Source: Candidatus Saccharicenans subterraneus (GTDB lineage Bacteria > Acidobacteriota > Aminicenantia > Aminicenantales > Saccharicenantaceae). From it: a stretch of 64,000 bases of DNA. Positions within the stretch are counted from its first letter, which is position 1. Each line of letters begins with the position of its first letter. The position numbers were made by a program, and so were the translations under genes. Location of the stretch: positions 26,875 through 90,874 of the forward strand of contig QUAH01000013.1 in the NCBI GenBank assembly GCA_003426165.1, given 5' to 3'. The notes under the pieces were generated by a model. The model was not told the origin of the DNA and did no database searches. It worked only from the letters and a program-made list of their open reading frames with translations. Below are positions 55,672 to 64,000 of the stretch, in pieces.

Positions 55672-56664
55672 ATGAAAATAGAAACCCATAAAGCGAAACT
55701 ATACCTGTTCTTGATGGTTGTTATGTTTCTTTTTTTATACTTACCACTAAAGGCTGAACACAAATCCAGGGAGCATCCACGATTTTATTTAAGCTTTGCC
55801 TATATTTCGGGGAGAATAAGAGTTGGAGATATCAATAATTGCCTTACCAGCTTTAACAACAACGACTTGTTCAATTACGTTAGAAAGTATAATCCGGGGT
55901 GGGAAGAGGTTCAAGGGGAAATAATACCTTTGCCCGGTAAATTTAAAAGCTTTGAGCTCTCTCTGTATGTTGAGTTAAAATCAAGATTGTCTCTTGGATT
56001 ATCTATCTTAGAACCAATTCAGAAATCAAATGAAAGCTCCTTGCTTTTTTCTTTATATATTGACAATCATACTCAGCGCATGAATTATTATTTTAAGCCG
56101 AAATACTGGCTTTTATTCCCCTTTGAATATACTCTGTATTACAAGATTATTGATAATCCGAAATTTCGTTTTTCTGCGGGAGCAGGAAGCGGATTTTACA
56201 TGGCTGGCATCTCTCGAACCTTTATATATACAATGATTATTCCAGAACCAGTAGGAGCAAAAGCAGTTGATGCCATAAAAATTGAAACCAGAAGATTTCC
56301 CTTCCCTACCCTGGTCGGACACTTAAAGCTGTTAGCAGAATATTCCTTTAACTCAAGATTATCGTTTATATCTGAAATAAGGCTAAGGTATGGGAGAATA
56401 TCACATTTCAAAGGCACTGAATCACTTGAAAGAATATACTATGACCCCAATGGTAATGTTCAAGGTATAATCAAAGCTGAAGATAAAGGATTCTTATATT
56501 ATTTCAGTAAGGAAGATCAAGATATAGGCGAACGATATTTCGATTTGCATGTCTGGTCCAATATACCTGATGCTACCCCAGAGTTTATGAGAGATGTTAG
56601 AAAAGCTTCCTTAGACCTGACCGGCGTATCATTCAAACTTGGCCTGATGATAAAATTATTTTAA
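55672..56664 (+). CDS. AT-rich outer-membrane beta-barrel-like protein, probably acquired
   Basis: 330 residues: signal peptide (LYLFLMVVMFLFLYLPLKA), then many alternating hydrophobic strands rich in Tyr and Phe (FYLSFAYISGRIRVGD, FELSLYVELKSRLSLGLSI, FRFSAGAGSGFYMAG, LLAEYSFNSRLSFISEIRL) and a closing strand FKLGLMIKLF with terminal Phe, the BamA signal. No named family is recognised. Its base composition (well under 40 % GC by eye) and A/T-ending codons are unlike every neighbour, and it sits between two copies of the dnaE 3' end, so it was almost certainly brought in from elsewhere. A perfect AAGGAGG precedes the ATG. Confidence 0.75.
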   Translation: MKIETHKAKLYLFLMVVMFLFLYLPLKAEHKSREHPRFYLSFAYISGRIRVGDINNCLTSFNNNDLFNYVRKYNPGWEEVQGEIIPLPGKFKSFELSLYVELKSRLSLGLSILEPIQKSNESSLLFSLYIDNHTQRMNYYFKPKYWLLFPFEYTLYYKIIDNPKFRFSAGAGSGFYMAGISRTFIYTMIIPEPVGAKAVDAIKIETRRFPFPTLVGHLKLLAEYSFNSRLSFISEIRLRYGRISHFKGTESLERIYYDPNGNVQGIIKAEDKGFLYYFSKEDQDIGERYFDLHVWSNIPDATPEFMRDVRKASLDLTGVSFKLGLMIKLF

Positions 56665-56672
56665 GATTCAAA

Positions 56673-57281
56673 GGGCGGGGGATAAGGGTTGGCCTGGGGC
56701 TGATAAAAAATCTTACGGCAAAAACCATAGAAAAAATCATCAAAGAACGAGAAGCCGGCGGGCCTTATCTTTCGGTGGAAGATTTTCTGGCCCGCGTCAA
56801 ACCGGGGCAGAGCGACCTTCTGGCCCTCATCCAGGCCGGGGCGCTGGACTCTCTGGAGCCAAACCGCAGCCAGCAGGTGTTACGCTACTTTCAGGGTGTA
56901 TCCGAGCTAAAGGTGGCGGACATTGCTGATGAAGAGAAGCGCAAGCTCCAGCTGGAGAAGCTGGGCTTTCTGCCGGTGGGCGATCCGCTGGAGTTTCTGG
57001 ATGGGAGGAGGCCGCCGCTGCGCATCGCTCAACTTAAAGATTTAGCCGGGCAGATGGTGGAGCTGGCGGTGCGCATCATCGATGCCCGGGAAATAAGAAC
57101 CGCCAGAGGGCTTACCTATTTTTATCTCTTTGAAGATGAAACCGGGCTGGTGGAAGGGGTGGGGCAGAGGAAAGCCCTGGCCTTTGGCTCACCGCCGGTG
57201 TGTTTTCTGCGGGCTGAAGTGCGGCTCCAGGATGGCAGTCACCCGCGCCTTCTGAACTGCACCTTCCTGCGGACGTTTTAA
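56673..57281 (+). pseudogene. Truncated second copy of the dnaE 3' end
   Basis: This open frame of 202 codons matches DnaE residues 746-947 with six amino acid changes (Gly to Ala, Thr to Gly, Thr to Ala, Ser to Ala, Pro to Gln, Ala to Thr). It lacks the 5' three quarters of the gene, has no ATG or ribosome site at its start, and could only be translated from a GTG at 56775. It would encode part of the C-terminal region with the OB fold and has no polymerase residues. Most differences from copy A are synonymous, so it descends from a gene that was under selection, not from decay in place. Confidence 0.92.
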
Positions 57282-57317
57282 TAGGACTTGACACCCGCGG
57301 GGTAAATTGCTTTTTCC
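56673..57317 (+). repeat. Direct repeat copy B (dnaE 3' fragment plus 36 bases)
   Basis: Second copy of the 645-base repeat at 54726-55370. The homology starts 8 bases after the stop of the inserted gene and ends at TTGCTTTTTCC; flanks then differ completely. Confidence 0.93.
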
Positions 57318-57435
57318 CGGGCACTATTTAAGGGTCCAGAGAGATTTGTATTTTTAGTTTCTTTATCTGGCTTTATATATTAGGATAAGGTCAGGTAAAT
57401 TGATGACTGGTCCTGAATTTAGGATATAGGGTTCA

Positions 57436-58605
57436 TCACAAATATGGTCTTAAGGCGTTAAGAAGGCGTGGCAAAAATCTAAACGGTACAGGCCCGGCCG
57501 CAAGCTGGCCGACCGTGCCGGCCAGCAGAAGTTCCAGCCCGGGGCAGTAAAAGAGCCAGGAGCCGCAGACCCCGGTATGCCCGATAATTGCCGGGACGGG
57601 GCGAAACGGCGTCATGAACCGTGGCAACCGAAAGCGCATCAATCCCAGTCCATATTCAATGGGCCAGCCGGGTCCAACCGGGCTCAGGGAAAAGCCAAAG
57701 CGGTTCCAGTTTTGGATCCTGAGGTCAAAGTTGGTCGGGCCGCTGAAGAGCTTGCCCTGAACCAGGGCCCGCATGAAGACCAGAAGGTCGCCGGCGGTGC
57801 TGTAAAGGTCTTTAAGCGAAGCCATGGCCTCGGGAATATGGAGCTCTTTATCCAGGTACCAGACCGAGGCCACGTCAGGAAAATTCCGGGCCTTTTCTGT
57901 GCCCGGCAGAAATGTCTGCTTGAGCCCGAGCGGCTTGAAAATCATATCCTCGAAAACCTGCTGAAGCGGCTGCCTGCTTACCCGCTCGATGATAGCAATC
58001 AAAAGCTGGTAATTCGTATCGGAGTAACGAACCTTCTTCTTCCTGCTCTCAACTGGCTGAGGGGGAAACAGGGGTGAATTTGCCTCCTTGATTATGTCAA
58101 TGATATCCTCGAGGGAAACCCACCTGTCTCCCTCTTTCAGAAGTTCCTGGAAAAGACTTCGACCATCTTTACTGGACACTTCCAGGTAATCCGGAAGGCC
58201 GGAAGAATGCTCCAGAAGATGCCTGACCGTTATCTTCTCACTGTAATCCACCGGGCCAACCCGGTGCAGGCCCCTGATAAGGTTTTCGGGCAGATAGGCG
58301 GCTATTGAATCTCCGATTGAAATCTGGCCCAGCTCCTGAAGTTTGAAGATGGCGGCGGCAATAAAGAGCTTGGTAACGCTGGCAATCCAGAAGGGAAGGT
58401 CCGGCTTCATGGGAGTGCCGTCGGACCTGGCCATTCCTTCTGCTCCCAGCCATCTTAAAGAGCCATCCAGTGTTTCAACGGCCAGGATGGACTGTTTTAC
58501 GTTCCGGCGGGCGACGAGCCTCTTCAGGTACTTTTCCAGGAGCCGGGCTATTTCATCGCATTTTTGATATGAGGCACCGGGTGCAATGGAGTTTCCTATC
58601 GACAT
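57436..58605 (-). CDS. Serine hydrolase, beta-lactamase (class C) / D-alanyl carboxypeptidase fold
   Basis: 389 residues with intact active-site motifs: SxxK in WIASVTKLF, YxN-type YSD in VRYSDTNYQLL, and HTG in IIGHTGVCGSW. LLEHSSGLPDY and the FKPLGLKQTFL block are typical of esterase/peptidase members of this fold. There is no signal peptide, so it is probably cytoplasmic. It follows the small membrane protein gene by 7 bases and is the last gene of the LysA-like operon. The substrate is unknown; a D-amino-acid peptide or ester is plausible given the decarboxylase neighbour. Confidence 0.88.
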   Translation of the reverse strand: MSIGNSIAPGASYQKCDEIARLLEKYLKRLVARRNVKQSILAVETLDGSLRWLGAEGMARSDGTPMKPDLPFWIASVTKLFIAAAIFKLQELGQISIGDSIAAYLPENLIRGLHRVGPVDYSEKITVRHLLEHSSGLPDYLEVSSKDGRSLFQELLKEGDRWVSLEDIIDIIKEANSPLFPPQPVESRKKKVRYSDTNYQLLIAIIERVSRQPLQQVFEDMIFKPLGLKQTFLPGTEKARNFPDVASVWYLDKELHIPEAMASLKDLYSTAGDLLVFMRALVQGKLFSGPTNFDLRIQNWNRFGFSLSPVGPGWPIEYGLGLMRFRLPRFMTPFRPVPAIIGHTGVCGSWLFYCPGLELLLAGTVGQLAAGPVPFRFLPRLLNALRPYL

Positions 58606-58612
58606 TGTTGAC

Positions 58613-58792
58613 TCACTTAACCTCGTTCAAAGTTTTCTCCGGCCCGGCAGCCGGGATGCGATTAAAGATTACAGCCAGGGACCAGCTCGAGCCGGGGAAG
58701 GTAATGGCCCAGAGGCTGGCCACCCAGATCATCCAGTGCCAGTACATCTGGAGGGCAATGAACGGCAGCAAGAGCCCGTTGGCCAGGGTCAT
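58613..58792 (-). CDS. Small membrane protein (59 residues), translationally coupled
   Basis: A 59-codon frame whose ATG (58792-58790) overlaps the TGA of the LysA-like gene as ATGA; its own TGA is 7 bases before the next start. The product has one long hydrophobic stretch (about residues 6-32: LLLPFIALQMYWHW, MIWVASLWAITF), rich in Trp and Met, and a short polar tail ending TLNEVK. This is the expected look of a single-pass inner-membrane microprotein. The overlap on both sides and the absence of any other use of this DNA support its reality. No family is recognised. Confidence 0.65.
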   Translation of the reverse strand: MTLANGLLLPFIALQMYWHWMIWVASLWAITFPGSSWSLAVIFNRIPAAGPEKTLNEVK

Positions 58793-60036
58793 AGAAGAAT
58801 TTCCCGGGGAATGGTCCGCAGGTTGAAATTGGAGGCCATGCTGCGGCAGTAGGCCCCGGACATCAGCACGGCCAGGATATCTCCGCGTTTGGGCACAGGA
58901 AGCAACCTCTCCGCTCCGAAGACGTCGCCGGTTTCGCAGAGGTGCCCGGCAATCGTCACCTTTTCTTTTTTACCTCCGTTCACCCGGCTGGCATTGACTA
59001 TTTCATGGTAGGCTTCTTCATAGATGACCGGTCGCGGCACGGTATTGTAAGTTCCGGCATTGACGCAGGCAAAAAGGTTTCCGTAGCTTTGCTTGGTATA
59101 TTCGACTCTGACCAGCACCACCCCGGCCCCGGCCAGCAGGTGTTTTCCCGGCTCGACCACTATGGCCTTAAGGCCCAGTTTGGCGGTCTCAACCCTGTCG
59201 AGAATGTAGGCGGCGTATTCAGGCAGCGGGAAAGGTCTCTGTTCCTGCCTGTATCTGGGCCCGAAGCCGCCGCCAAAATCCAGGAATTCCAGCCCAAATC
59301 CGGCTCGCTTCAGCTCCCGGGCCTTATTTACCATCCGCTCCACAGCCTTGATGGCCACTGGAAAGTCCTCTTCGGTCCAGCCCGAGCCCAGGTGCTGGTG
59401 GAGGCCGACCGGCTTGAAGCCAAGTCTCTTCAGCCGCCGGAAAGTATCTAGCACTCTGGAATCTTCCACGCCAAACTTGATCGGGGTTCCGTCGGAACTC
59501 CGGTCCCCGGCGGTCACTGTCTTGCTGCAGAAACCCCGGCCGAGCCCCGGGTTCCAGCGGACTGAAACCCGCACCGGTCTTTTAATTCGGAATTTCTTTC
59601 TGGCCGCCTCCAGCAGGTCGACCTGTTCGTAAGCGTCGATGTTGATGGTTACAGCCGGATGCTTCAGCACCCGCTCGAAATCTTCCTGGCTGATGGAGGT
59701 GCCCGTGAACATTATCCTGTTTTCAGGAAATCCGGCTCTTAGGGCGATTTCCACCTCTACCGGGGAGACGGCATCAATCCAGCAGCCCTCTTTGAGCAAT
59801 GTTTTGAGGATTCCCGGGTGCGGGTTGGCTTTCATGGCATAAGCCACGCGCACCTCCGGTTCGGCCGGCGCCGGGCTGAAGGCTTCCCGGAGCGACCGCA
59901 GGTTTCTCAGCACCTCGTTCCGGCTGTAGACATAGAGCGGAGTGCCGTATTTCTTAGCCAGTTGTTCGGCCGGGTGGCCTTCGAGGTAAAGCTGGTTGTT
60001 TTTTACCCTGAGAAATTCGCCTTCCCACCAGTTCAT
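58789..60036 (-). CDS. lysA: Diaminopimelate decarboxylase-like PLP enzyme (fold type III)
   Basis: 415 residues with the alanine-racemase-like barrel and C-terminal beta domain. Key segments: AMKANPHP with the PLP Lys69, HQHLGSGW, FGGGFGPRYRQ (phosphate loop), EPGKHLLAGAG, and CETGDVFG with the cross-subunit active-site Cys. LysA converts meso-diaminopimelate to lysine; related enzymes act on ornithine, arginine or carboxynorspermidine, or are O-ureidoserine-type variants. The operon context (membrane microprotein and serine hydrolase) is unusual for lysine synthesis, so a specialised substrate is possible. AAGGA precedes the ATG. Confidence 0.85.
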   Translation of the reverse strand: MNWWEGEFLRVKNNQLYLEGHPAEQLAKKYGTPLYVYSRNEVLRNLRSLREAFSPAPAEPEVRVAYAMKANPHPGILKTLLKEGCWIDAVSPVEVEIALRAGFPENRIMFTGTSISQEDFERVLKHPAVTINIDAYEQVDLLEAARKKFRIKRPVRVSVRWNPGLGRGFCSKTVTAGDRSSDGTPIKFGVEDSRVLDTFRRLKRLGFKPVGLHQHLGSGWTEEDFPVAIKAVERMVNKARELKRAGFGLEFLDFGGGFGPRYRQEQRPFPLPEYAAYILDRVETAKLGLKAIVVEPGKHLLAGAGVVLVRVEYTKQSYGNLFACVNAGTYNTVPRPVIYEEAYHEIVNASRVNGGKKEKVTIAGHLCETGDVFGAERLLPVPKRGDILAVLMSGAYCRSMASNFNLRTIPREILL

Positions 60037-60081
60037 ATTATGAGTCCTTATGTATAAATTTAAGAATATTAAGCCTTAATT

Positions 60082-60090
60082 ATTATCCCA
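60082..60090 (-). promoter_or_regulatory. Extended -10 of the LysA-like operon
   Basis: On the minus strand TGGGATAAT, the same word as before the TlpA-like gene, 46 bases from the start codon; no clear -35. Confidence 0.5.
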
Positions 60091-60317
60091 TCGCTGAAAA
60101 ATTTCCAGATTTTCTCGAGAAAGAGCTGACATCAGCAAGTGTTGGGAAATAGCCGTTCGCCAGATTAACAGGATTTTTTATCACGAAGGCTCCGTTAGTT
60201 ATCTCTTTTCTTGATAATATCCGCCTGTTCAAACTGATTTTTCTTAAAGCTGCCATCCCGGTCCTGCAACTAAGGTTCTTTCGGTCCATGAGCTGGCTTT
60301 GATTGGCGATCATATTC

Positions 60318-61316
60318 TTATTGCCCGATATCTTTTTTCCCCTTGTCTTTCTCCTTATCCTTTTTATCCTTATCTTTTGCACCGGCTCCTTGTTTTTCCA
60401 CATCCGAACCCCCGGCTTCGACTTTTTCTTCGAACAGGTCAATCTGGCCCTTTTCCAGCTTCTTGGCAATTTCCTTTAAGACCGGGTATTTTTCCAGCAT
60501 GGTGGCCGGGACCTGCAGCTTTTCGCCGGTGATCATGTTTTTAATCTGCAGGGCGTTGGCCAGGGCCTGTCCCCGGTAATGGTTGTTGGTGATGATGAAC
60601 ACCCGGTCGCTGCCCTCGGCCAGCTTTTTTATTCTTTTTATCCAGTCCTCGAGCTCATCGGTGGTGTAAAGGTAATTGTAACGGTCGTCCCGCCCGGCCT
60701 CCTCCCTGAACCAGTCCTTGTAATTTCGCCCGTGCAGCCGGACGTATGAAAACAGGGGATTAGTGACGATGGCCGAGGGCTTGATGGAGTTGCTGAAAAC
60801 CGGCTGGTCTATGTTGCAGTAGCAGACCTTGTGCTCTTTCAGGAATTCATGAAAGTCGGGCCGGTCCCACGAGCCGTGGCGGACTTCCAGGGCCAGCGGG
60901 AATTCAGCGAACAGCTTGAACAGCCTCTCCAGGTAGTCCCGGTTTTCGGCCGAGTCATGAAAAGACCAGGGGAATTGAATCAGGATGGCCGCCAGCCTCT
61001 GCTTGACGGCCAGGGGCTCTATGCCCTTCTTGAACTCGTCAACCTCTTTCTGAGAAAAATCCTTCCTCTGGTGGGTGAAGACCTGGAGCAGCTTCACGGT
61101 AAATAAGAACCGGGTAAAGGCCTGCACCCGGCGCAGCCAGGAATAGGCCATTCCCGGTGAAGCCGGCCGGTAAAAAGTGGAGTTAATTTCAACAATATCA
61201 ATAAAATGGGCCAGGTATTCCAGGGGATGGAAGCTACGGCCCTTGACCGGCGGATAGACTATTCCTTCCCAGTCTTCATAGCTCCAGCCGGCCGTCCCCA
61301 CGTAGTACCTGTTCAT
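60318..61316 (-). CDS. DUF72 family protein
   Basis: 332 residues. DUF72 (YecE-like) marks: YYVGTAGWSYEDW at the N-terminus, EINSTFYRPAS, ILIQFPWSFHD, LALEVRHGSW and VRLHGRNYKDWF. The fold is a TIM barrel; no activity is established for the family. The C-terminal 45 residues are a lysine/aspartate-rich tail (KDKDKKDKEKDKGKKD) outside the domain. I place the start at 61316 because the promoter at 61324-61352 would begin the RNA there; ATG 61325 overlaps the -10 box. It diverges from serS. Confidence 0.85.
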   Translation of the reverse strand: MNRYYVGTAGWSYEDWEGIVYPPVKGRSFHPLEYLAHFIDIVEINSTFYRPASPGMAYSWLRRVQAFTRFLFTVKLLQVFTHQRKDFSQKEVDEFKKGIEPLAVKQRLAAILIQFPWSFHDSAENRDYLERLFKLFAEFPLALEVRHGSWDRPDFHEFLKEHKVCYCNIDQPVFSNSIKPSAIVTNPLFSYVRLHGRNYKDWFREEAGRDDRYNYLYTTDELEDWIKRIKKLAEGSDRVFIITNNHYRGQALANALQIKNMITGEKLQVPATMLEKYPVLKEIAKKLEKGQIDLFEEKVEAGGSDVEKQGAGAKDKDKKDKEKDKGKKDIGQ

Positions 61317-61323
61317 TAAACTC

Positions 61324-61352
61324 ATTTTATTCTCTTTTCCCGGGCCCTTCAA
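61324..61352 (-). promoter_or_regulatory. Promoter of the DUF72 gene giving a leaderless message
   Basis: On the minus strand TTGAAG (61352-61347), a 17-base spacer, TAAAAT (61329-61324). The expected start is 61317-61316, the A of ATG 61316. Confidence 0.6.
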
Positions 61353-61394
61353 CCACGGGCTTTTCCCCTGGTAACCTTAAGAAAACGCTGATAA

Positions 61395-62708
<1,314 letters not shown>

Positions 62709-63007
62709 ACTCTGTAAGACAGGCCCATCTCAGAATTTGTAAGCCCCGACCTGATTTGTCTTTATTCTTATGCCACATCTGAGTAGCAACCGGCTGGAAT
62801 CCTGAAACTCTTGCTTAATATTCTGGTTACAGGCTTTAGGGCTGAAAACCTGGGGGCCAAAAAGCGGACAACAGAAAATGAGCTACAAAAAAATGTGTGC
62901 TGCCGCAGCCCGTAGCTTCGCCTGCTTGTAGTCATTGATAATCCATTCGCGATTTTTCCCGGTATTAATCGGGCTTCAATTGCCGGGCCTGAAAGAAAGG
63001 GCGGGGG
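62709..63007. other. Gap between convergent serS and PAP2 genes
   Basis: About 300 bases without a supported ORF, RNA, repeat or clear terminator hairpin. Confidence 0.45.
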
Positions 63008-63862
63008 TTAAAATTGATAGCTCAGGCCGAAGGCCACGAAGCGGTGGCCGAGGTTAAAAGACAGGGATGCCCCATTTGTTTTCTTTTCAGGCGATTCGGG
63101 CTTACTCAGCTTGCGGGCGATAAAGTAACCGATCAGGGCGGAACCGACAACATCCGAAGCGAAGTGCTTATCAAGAAAAATTCTGGAAAGGGAGATGCCC
63201 GAGGCGATGGCAAAAAATGTAGCCCGCAGGTAGGGGCTTTTGACCCGGGAAGCCAGGCTGGTGGCCACGGCCCAGGCTGCGGCCGAATGTCCGGAAGGAA
63301 AGGACTGCCACTGGCCCTGGAGGGTGATGGGATGAAAAACAAAGGGCCCTTCCAGTGTATAGGGCCTGGCCCGGCCGATACCTATCTTGCCTGCCTGGAC
63401 AAGAAGCTCGGTTATGAGGAGACTCTCTCCGGCCAGAAGGAAGGTGGCCCTGGTCGAGTCTGACCGTTCGAAGTGCCCGATAAGGTACCCGGCCGAAAGC
63501 ATCCCCAGCAGGCCAAGCGGTGCCCCGGCGAAAGAAAAGGCCCTGGAGACTGAAGTCAGGGTGGGAGATTCGTTCTCGTAAACCTGGCGGTGAATTGAGT
63601 TGTCCAGCGGAAAGAAGGCCGAAGTGGCCGCCAGGCTCAGGCCGAACCTGAACCAGTCTTTCTTTTCCCAACGGCCGGGTGAAGTCAGTATCATCCCGGT
63701 ATCTTTTAAGATTTTCTTGAAGTATTTGCCGTTAAGTTCAGAAATGGAGTCGGACGGCCGGGCCAGCAGCGCTTGGGACAGAAAGTTAACGGCCAGGAAT
63801 AGAAGCAGCAACTTCACAGGCAATTTATTTAAGGATCGGTTCCTGGCTATTTGATGATTCAT
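63008..63862 (-). CDS. PAP2 (type 2 phosphatidic acid phosphatase) family protein
   Basis: 284 residues: an N-terminal signal peptide (about 15-35), then membrane helices with all three PAP2 motifs: KIGIGRARP, FPSGHSAAAWA and SRIFLDKHFASDVVG, carrying the phosphate-binding Lys/Arg and catalytic His residues. The C-terminus (ASLSFNLGHRFVAFGLSYQF) looks like a short barrel-type strand pair ending in Phe. The family removes phosphate from lipid phosphates such as undecaprenyl diphosphate, phosphatidate or lipid A. The precise lipid is unknown. It is the last complete gene of the window. Confidence 0.88.
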   Translation of the reverse strand: MNHQIARNRSLNKLPVKLLLLFLAVNFLSQALLARPSDSISELNGKYFKKILKDTGMILTSPGRWEKKDWFRFGLSLAATSAFFPLDNSIHRQVYENESPTLTSVSRAFSFAGAPLGLLGMLSAGYLIGHFERSDSTRATFLLAGESLLITELLVQAGKIGIGRARPYTLEGPFVFHPITLQGQWQSFPSGHSAAAWAVATSLASRVKSPYLRATFFAIASGISLSRIFLDKHFASDVVGSALIGYFIARKLSKPESPEKKTNGASLSFNLGHRFVAFGLSYQF

Positions 63863-63913
63863 CCCGTTTTATCGCTAGTGTACAAAATAGTTCGCAAATT
63901 GATTTAGGAGGAC

Positions 63914-63981
63914 GAGCCATCGTAATATCTCCTTTTCAAGACTTCAACCTTAAGAAAGGAGTATTTTACTTACGATGGCTC
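63914..63981 (+). promoter_or_regulatory. Long hairpin hiding a ribosome site and start codon
   Basis: Perfect 12-base arms GAGCCATCGTAA (63914-63925) and TTACGATGGCTC (63970-63981); inside them CTCCTTT pairs with AAAGGAG (63955-63961). The right arm contains the ATG at 63975 and the inner stem contains the only Shine-Dalgarno-like sequence, so both signals are masked. This resembles the subterminal hairpins of IS200/IS605-type elements, but that is unproven. Confidence 0.6.
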
Positions 63982-64000
63982 AAAGAGATTATAAGGGATT
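63975..64000 (+). CDS. Start of an ORF leaving the window
   Basis: ATG GCT CAA AGA GAT TAT AAG GGA encodes MAQRDYKG and then runs off the edge. Eight residues are too few to identify; the upstream hairpin and the sudden AT-rich sequence suggest a mobile-element gene such as a transposase. This is inference only. Confidence 0.3.

Noticed and set aside
55371..56672. Insertion sequence or transposon carrying the barrel gene
   Set aside because: No transposase, terminal inverted repeats or short target duplication; the flanking repeats are dnaE sequence, so homologous recombination explains it better.

Overview
This window reads as chromosome from a GC-rich (roughly 55-58 % by eye), diderm (Gram-negative-type) bacterium. 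BamA, OmpH/Skp, Lol transporter parts, several outer-membrane beta-barrels and many signal peptides or lipoboxes support an outer membrane. The gene mix (BNR/sortilin propeller, DUF1028 protein, GH97, a SpoIID-domain protein in a diderm, ribH-nusB-lysS-lolCD-bamA order) resembles what I know of Candidatus Aminicenantes (OP8) and acidobacterial relatives. That placement is inference from family content, not a search result.

Layout. 1-2262 (minus): two MacB/FtsX-type ABC permeases, the first cut by the window edge. 2491-4053 (plus): a stand-alone pyruvate-kinase C-terminal-like protein and an RluB-type pseudouridine synthase that seems to start on ATT. 4154-6628 (minus): a Lon-like protease with degenerate ATPase motifs. 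6756-15841 (plus): a long housekeeping operon, GNAT-like protein, ribH, nusB, lysS, lolC/E, lolD, bamA, ompH, fabZ, closed by a strong terminator that overlaps the fabZ stop. 15908-18810: LolA-like protein, PAS-PAS-GGDEF cyclase and a small barrel, with a perfect 20-bp palindrome between the first two. 18821-29764: a giant secreted M14 peptidase, GH97 glycosidase, SpoIID-domain protein, uppP and speE. 29875-42768: DUF1028 protein, threonine dehydrogenase, a HutH-like lyase with an Ala-Cys-Gly triad, an SDR, a beta-lactamase-fold lipoprotein that has lost its catalytic residues, an HtrA protease, an MFS carrier, a BNR propeller and a thioesterase. 42799-50124: PLP sulfur-amino-acid enzyme, TlpA-like and DsbD-alpha-like redox proteins, a serpin lipoprotein and a beta-propeller.

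The most distinctive region is 50302-57317. lexA, a catalytically intact Y-family polymerase and a short DnaE-type polymerase form an SOS-mutagenesis-like cassette. Directly after it, an AT-rich outer-membrane-protein gene is bracketed by two 645-bp direct repeats. These are the 3' end of dnaE and a second, about 94 % identical copy whose differences are mostly synonymous. This looks like integration of foreign DNA by homologous recombination that kept dnaE whole.

57436-63862: an operon of a LysA-like decarboxylase, an unlisted 59-residue membrane protein joined by ATGA overlap, and a serine hydrolase; a DUF72 protein diverging from serS; and a PAP2 phosphatase. The last 90 bases hold a long hairpin that buries the ribosome site and start codon of an ORF leaving the window.

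Promoter grammar is unusually readable. Many genes have TTGAna-17-TAnnnT or an extended -10 (TGnTAAAAT-like), and at serS, the DUF72 gene and probably bamA the predicted transcription start falls on or within a few bases of the start codon.
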